A DNA stretch of 39,625 nucleotides, from contig CAZPAH010000008.1 in the NCBI GenBank assembly GCA_964584495.1, positions 1-39,625 of the forward strand, given 5' to 3'. This stretch comes from CAZPAH01 sp964584495. GTDB taxonomy: Bacteria > Krumholzibacteriota > Krumholzibacteriia > Krumholzibacteriales > Krumholzibacteriaceae. Positions 35,812-39,625 of this stretch are shown here, piece by piece. The translations under genes were made by a program, and so were the position numbers. Position 1 is the first letter of the stretch. Every line of letters starts with the position of its first letter. The notes beneath the pieces are model-generated. The model saw only the letters and a program-made list of their open reading frames with translations, did no database searches and was not told where the DNA came from.

Positions 35812-36708
35812 TCATTCCGGCGACCGGGCCTGAGCGGGAACTCCGTTTTCCTCGAGAGCGGCTACTATCCTCTCCGGCAACAGGGGTTCGTAGAATATAG
35901 CCGTGCCTATCTGGACGGCGGCGGCGCCCGCCATGAAGAATTTCACGGCATCCTCAACCGATGATATGCCACCGGAGCCGAGAATCGGAATGTCCACGGT
36001 GGCCGAGATCTTCCAGACGGCATCGAGGGCGAGAGGGAGTATCGCGGGGCCGGATAGGCCTGCGTGAACCCTTTTGAAGACCGGCTTCCCGGTCGTTATA
36101 TCGATATCCATCCCGAGCACCGTGTTGATCGCCGTTACGGCGTGGCTGCCCGCCTCTTCCGCCGCCAGGGCCAGCCGGCCTATATCCTGAACGTTGGGAG
36201 TAAGCTTGGTGATTACGACCCTGTCGCCGAGAATATCCCTCGCATGTTTTACATACTTGCCGAGAAGCTGGGGGTTGGTGCCGATCGCCATACCGCCCCT
36301 TTCGACGTTGGGGCAGGAGAGATTAAGCTCGACCGCTCCGACGTTTACCTGAACGGCGGTGGCATCGATAAGCCTTCGGAAATCGTCCCAGTCCTCGCCG
36401 GCCAGGCTGACGACGGGCATGACTCCGGCATCGAGAAGACGCGGCAGCTTCTCCGCGAAAAAGATCTTGGAGCCTACATTTTCCAGTCCGACGCTGTTGA
36501 GAAGTCCCGATGGCGTTTCATGCAGCCTCCTGCCGGGATTGCCGGCACGGGGCGAGAAGGAGATCGTTTTCGTGACGACGCCGCCGAGCTTAGCCAGATC
36601 TATCATCCCCGAGTACTCGAGCCCGTAGCCGGCAGGCCCCGATGCAAGGAAGACGCGGTTCTTGAACTCGATTTCACCCAGTCTAATGCGGTTTCCCACG
36701 GCGTTCAT
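35812..36708 (-). CDS. pyrD: Dihydroorotate dehydrogenase B, catalytic subunit
   Basis: ATG 36708 overlaps the pyrK stop as ATGA, so the two subunits are coupled. The 298-residue FMN barrel has FLASGPAGYGLEY, KTISFSPRAGNPGRR, ELNLSCPNVERGGMAIG with the class 1B catalytic Cys, KLTPNV, and LGSGGISSVEDAVKF. With PyrK it oxidises dihydroorotate to orotate using NAD. Confidence 0.95.
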   Translation of the reverse strand: MNAVGNRIRLGEIEFKNRVFLASGPAGYGLEYSGMIDLAKLGGVVTKTISFSPRAGNPGRRLHETPSGLLNSVGLENVGSKIFFAEKLPRLLDAGVMPVVSLAGEDWDDFRRLIDATAVQVNVGAVELNLSCPNVERGGMAIGTNPQLLGKYVKHARDILGDRVVITKLTPNVQDIGRLALAAEEAGSHAVTAINTVLGMDIDITTGKPVFKRVHAGLSGPAILPLALDAVWKISATVDIPILGSGGISSVEDAVKFFMAGAAAVQIGTAIFYEPLLPERIVAALEENGVPAQARSPE

Positions 36709-37520
36709 TCTTCCCAGGCCTCCCAGTCGATTTCCTCCGCCATGAATACGGTTCCATCGTCGCACACGGTACGGTTGACCGTTCCCCCCGCCGTAATCAC
36801 AGGCACGGTACATCCCCTGCAGGCGCCCACTCCGCATGCCATCACGGACTCGAGAGAGGTTTGATGAGTTCCGAAGGTCTTGCCCAGCCGTTTAACCAGC
36901 CCTTCGATCATTCCCCTGGGGCCGCACGAATAGAGAGAATCGAGCGGGAGATCGTTCTCCTGCGCAAGCAGTTCGAGCAGGGAGATCACGTCTCCCTTGA
37001 AATCCGACGAACCGTCGATAGTGGACCTGAAGGTTCCGGTAAAATCTTTCTGGAAAGGTAGATCGAGAAGCTCCTGCTCGGTGGAGGCTCCGTGAACGAG
37101 ATACCTCTCTTCCGCCGTGCCATCCCTTCCCCATCTCCTCGAAGCGAAGATCATCGGGGCAAGTCCCGTTCCTCCGGCTACGAAAACGGCCTTGCCGGTC
37201 GCCGGCGGAATGAACGAGGTCGAACCGAAAGGACCGACGATCTCGAATTTTCCTCCCGGCACGGCGCCAGCGATGAGGGCCGATCCTGTGCCCACAACCT
37301 TGACCAGCAGGGAAAGCTCCCCGCCGTAGAGATCCATAATACTGTAGGGCCGCCTGAGAAGCGGCACCGTCGATGCCGTCGTCCTCACGGAAATGAACTG
37401 CCCGGGGTCCGCATCGGGGAATCGATCGGGCCGTTCGAGCACAACGAGGCTGCAGCTTGGAGTGATCTTTTCGCTGCGCAAAACCCGCGCGCTGAAAAGC
37501 GATTTATGCTTGTCGCTCAA
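36705..37520 (-). CDS. pyrK: Dihydroorotate dehydrogenase B, electron transfer subunit
   Basis: The TTG start at 37520 lies 2 bp after the stop of the lipoprotein gene. The 271-residue product has an FAD domain (RRPYSIMDL, with the Arg-x-Tyr-Ser motif), an NAD domain (FVAGGTGLAPMIFA) and a [2Fe-2S] site (CGVGACRGCTVPV plus a later Cys in VCDDG). It carries electrons from PyrD to NAD. Confidence 0.94.
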   Translation of the reverse strand: MSDKHKSLFSARVLRSEKITPSCSLVVLERPDRFPDADPGQFISVRTTASTVPLLRRPYSIMDLYGGELSLLVKVVGTGSALIAGAVPGGKFEIVGPFGSTSFIPPATGKAVFVAGGTGLAPMIFASRRWGRDGTAEERYLVHGASTEQELLDLPFQKDFTGTFRSTIDGSSDFKGDVISLLELLAQENDLPLDSLYSCGPRGMIEGLVKRLGKTFGTHQTSLESVMACGVGACRGCTVPVITAGGTVNRTVCDDGTVFMAEEIDWEAWEE

Positions 37521-37522
37521 TC

Positions 37523-39304
37523 CTATTCCCCGTCCCTGTCTTTTTCCTTCCGGCCCGTCGAATCGGGTTTTGCCTCGCCGCTTTTTCCGGCCGCCCGGAG
37601 GGTATCCGGCCCGGCCCCGGGACCACCCGGAACGTTTTTTAGAGTGTCGGTAACCGCACCCTCACCCTTCCTTGCACTCCGCAGAGAATCCGCCGGCGCC
37701 CTCTTTACCGCTTCAACCGCCTCATCGGGCTGCGGGAGGGGATAGCGGGTATCCTTCAACGCCTTTTTCCTCAGCTCATCGGGCGTCATGCGGGCGGCTG
37801 ACGTCGAGTCGGGCGGCGACTCCGTGCCGCCCGTTGAAAGCGTATCGGGCGCCATACGCCCCCTTTCCGCCTCGGCGGCGACCGAGTCGATCAGGGCCGA
37901 AGCGATATAGGCGCTCAATGAAGCGGCGAGCTCATTCTCTCCCATACGTACCAGCTGCTCCACCGCTCCCGCGGCCTGATGGGAACAGGGGTAACGCATT
38001 ACGAGAGCGCCGTAGAGTTCCACCGCCTTCTCTTTTTCCCCCGTCCTGTTCTCTCTTATCCACGCCAGGGCGTAGGCCGCCTTGGGCGCCACCCTCGATC
38101 CCGGAAAGCTGTCGGCGACGATCGTGTAGTTGCGAATCGCCAGGTTTATCTCGTCCAGTTTCGTGAGCTGAAGCTCCGCCATGTAAAACTTGTTCTCAGC
38201 TTCCTGCTCCGCCGTTCTTTCCCCGGCGGAGGATTTTTGAAGCTCGATCAACCTCTTCAGGCTGCCGCTTTTCTGAAGAGCCGTAGAGGCGTACTTGGAC
38301 CCGGAGGACTCCCTTCCGACCTTTTCGAAAAATTCCTGCGCCCTCTGAAGCGAGTCGAGCTTCTCCTGATAGATGAGGCCGAGACGATAGCAGGCTTCGG
38401 CCGAATAATCGGAACCGGGATAGGTCACCGTCACTTTCTTGTAGATATCGATCGCCCTGTCCAAGGAATCCATGCAGGCATAAGCGAGGGCCTGCCCCAG
38501 CTCCACGGGGCCCCTTTCGTTCGTGGTGGCAGCATCTTTCATCGTCGTTTCCAGTATCTCGAGGGCCTCGCGGCATCTTCCAGTCTTCGCGTAACTCTGC
38601 CCCAGCTTCAGCGAGATAAGGTACCTGTCGCTCCGATTCAAACCTTTTCCGAAGGCCCGTTCGTAGAACACCGAGGCGTTTTTCCAATCCTCGAACCTGT
38701 AATGAAGGTCGGCGCTCTTGAGGATCGCCTTGTCGACTATCTCGCGCTTCGACGCCTCCTCTGCAACCATCGAGAAATAATCGAGGGCCTGGTCGTTATT
38801 CTCCAGCTCCACGCTTATATCACCGGCAAGGAATAGAACCTGGTATCTCAACTCGTTATCCGGATAGTTCTTCAGAAAACGCTGCGTATAAACGAGGGCC
38901 TGGTTGTAGTCACGCTTTTCGTAGTTTGCAAGGGCGAGCCAATAGAGGGAAGCGGGAACGTAGTCGCTTTCGGGATAGTTCGTGATCAACTCGAGAAACT
39001 TCCTGATCCCGTCGTTGTATTCCTCCTTGCGAACCAGGGCCTTTCCCATAAGGAATATCGCGTCATCGACCCACCTGCTGTCGGGGTAATCGCGTATCAC
39101 CTTCGCGCACCCTTCGGCCACCTCGTCGTACTTTACCCTGACGCTCTTCGTGTTTCCGTCTTTAGCCGCCGTCTCCTCCGCCTCCTTGAAGGTGCGCCTC
39201 GCATTGTATAGTGTATTGAAATAAGCGCACGAGCCTAAGAGAGCCGGTAGCAGGAGCGCGGCAAGCAGTATCTTGAATTTCGAGTCCGGTAAAATAGCTT
39301 TCAC
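37523..39304 (-). CDS. TPR-repeat lipoprotein inside the pyr operon
   Basis: GTG 39304 is preferred: AGGTGG lies 7 nt upstream and the product then starts directly at a lipoprotein signal (KILLAALLLPALLGSC, Cys26). The 593 residues hold about ten TPR/Sel1-like helical repeats (IRDYPDSRWVDDAIFLMG, ITNYPESDYVPASLYWLA, VADSFPGSRVAPKAAYALA), like BamD and other outer membrane assembly lipoproteins, then a disordered Pro/Ser/Lys-rich C-terminus from about residue 470. It is probably on the periplasmic face of the outer membrane. It sits between pyrC and pyrK, which is odd for an envelope protein. Confidence 0.85.
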   Translation of the reverse strand: MKAILPDSKFKILLAALLLPALLGSCAYFNTLYNARRTFKEAEETAAKDGNTKSVRVKYDEVAEGCAKVIRDYPDSRWVDDAIFLMGKALVRKEEYNDGIRKFLELITNYPESDYVPASLYWLALANYEKRDYNQALVYTQRFLKNYPDNELRYQVLFLAGDISVELENNDQALDYFSMVAEEASKREIVDKAILKSADLHYRFEDWKNASVFYERAFGKGLNRSDRYLISLKLGQSYAKTGRCREALEILETTMKDAATTNERGPVELGQALAYACMDSLDRAIDIYKKVTVTYPGSDYSAEACYRLGLIYQEKLDSLQRAQEFFEKVGRESSGSKYASTALQKSGSLKRLIELQKSSAGERTAEQEAENKFYMAELQLTKLDEINLAIRNYTIVADSFPGSRVAPKAAYALAWIRENRTGEKEKAVELYGALVMRYPCSHQAAGAVEQLVRMGENELAASLSAYIASALIDSVAAEAERGRMAPDTLSTGGTESPPDSTSAARMTPDELRKKALKDTRYPLPQPDEAVEAVKRAPADSLRSARKGEGAVTDTLKNVPGGPGAGPDTLRAAGKSGEAKPDSTGRKEKDRDGE

Positions 39305-39377
39305 CGTAATCCACCTGTTCCAGGGGGTCCGTTTCAATCCGGCGGCGGGGCCACCGCCCCGGGAGCCCGCTTCAACA

Positions 39378-39625
39378 TTACAATATAGCGGATTGCCATC
39401 TTCCCTCAAGGAAAACTCCCTGAACCCTGCCGGTGAATTCCTTTCCTATCAGCGGCGTGTTGAACGATTTCGAACGGATCATCCCCCTCTCGAGCACCCA
39501 CTTCTCCTCCGGATCGATAAGGACAAGATCGGCCGGCTCCCCGACGGCGATTCTGCCTCCCCTTATGCCGAGCAGGCCTGCGGGCTTTACGGTCATCAGG
39601 CCGATCAGCTCCAAAAGCTTCAGCG
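39378..39625 (-). CDS. pyrC: Dihydroorotase, C-terminal part
   Basis: The frame is open to the right edge, so only the last 80 or so residues are visible. They match the C-terminus of PyrC: TVKPAGLLGIRGG, IAVGEPADLVLIDPEEKW, SKSFNTPLIGKEFTGRV. The gene context (pyrK, pyrD and pyrF downstream) supports dihydroorotase over other amidohydrolases. The active-site part lies outside the window. Confidence 0.88.
   Translation of the reverse strand, partial: LKLLELIGLMTVKPAGLLGIRGGRIAVGEPADLVLIDPEEKWVLERGMIRSKSFNTPLIGKEFTGRVQGVFLEGRWQSAIL

Overview
The window (39,625 bp, GC-rich) looks like chromosome from a Gram-negative (diderm) bacterium of the Fibrobacteres-Chlorobi-Bacteroidetes wider group. 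Uncultured lineages such as Krumholzibacteria, Eisenbacteria or Latescibacteria are plausible, but this is inferred from gene style and not tested by phylogeny. Pointers are a large LptD with LptA-like repeats, a PorX-type REC-PglZ regulator, a secreted protease with a FlgD-like/Por-type C-terminal tail, TPR lipoproteins, and frequent TTG/GTG starts with good Shine-Dalgarno sites. Apart from one truncated plus-strand gene at the left edge, every gene is on the minus strand, so transcription runs from high to low coordinates. No rRNA, tRNA, insertion sequence, prophage, CRISPR array or replication origin was seen, and no gap between chosen genes exceeds about 235 bp.

Reading in the direction of transcription: (1) 39625-33705 is a pyrimidine operon, pyrC (partial) - TPR lipoprotein - pyrK - pyrD - pyrF - ArsB/NhaD-type transporter. 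(2) A good sigma70-type promoter (33662-33689) starts a surface polysaccharide set: two GDP-6-deoxymannose-type SDR enzymes, UDP-glucose dehydrogenase, RmlB, WecB, a Wzx-type flippase and a WecA/TagO-type initiating transferase (33588-25192). (3) 25104-19992 holds a HemC-like protein without its catalytic cysteine, serS, a membrane histidine kinase and the PorX-like regulator. (4) 19968-17503 holds tsaE, tsaB, rimI and a purine nucleoside phosphorylase. (5) 17418-10292 holds accD, folC, a ROK sugar kinase and lptD. (6) 10089-9796 is an HU protein with its own promoter and terminator. (7) 9694-7478 holds a lipoprotein with a metallophosphoesterase-like domain and four c-type heme motifs, interrupted by an in-frame TGA, followed by an exported protein of unknown function. 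(8) 7281-4960 is a secreted HExxH protease. (9) 4748-1136 holds two small zinc-binding proteins, a barrel-like outer membrane protein and a degenerate histidine kinase, behind a promoter with operator-like palindromes.

The most interesting points are: the TGA at 9566-9568, which sits where I recall a cysteine in related proteins, inside an otherwise intact lipoprotein-cytochrome frame, with a SECIS-like hairpin just downstream (candidate selenoprotein, otherwise a nonsense mutation); the HemC homologue with Lys in place of the cofactor-binding Cys; the histidine kinase directly next to the PorX-like regulator, in the same window as a Por-tailed protease; and an LptD barrel carrying an inserted domain like a flagellin IN motif.
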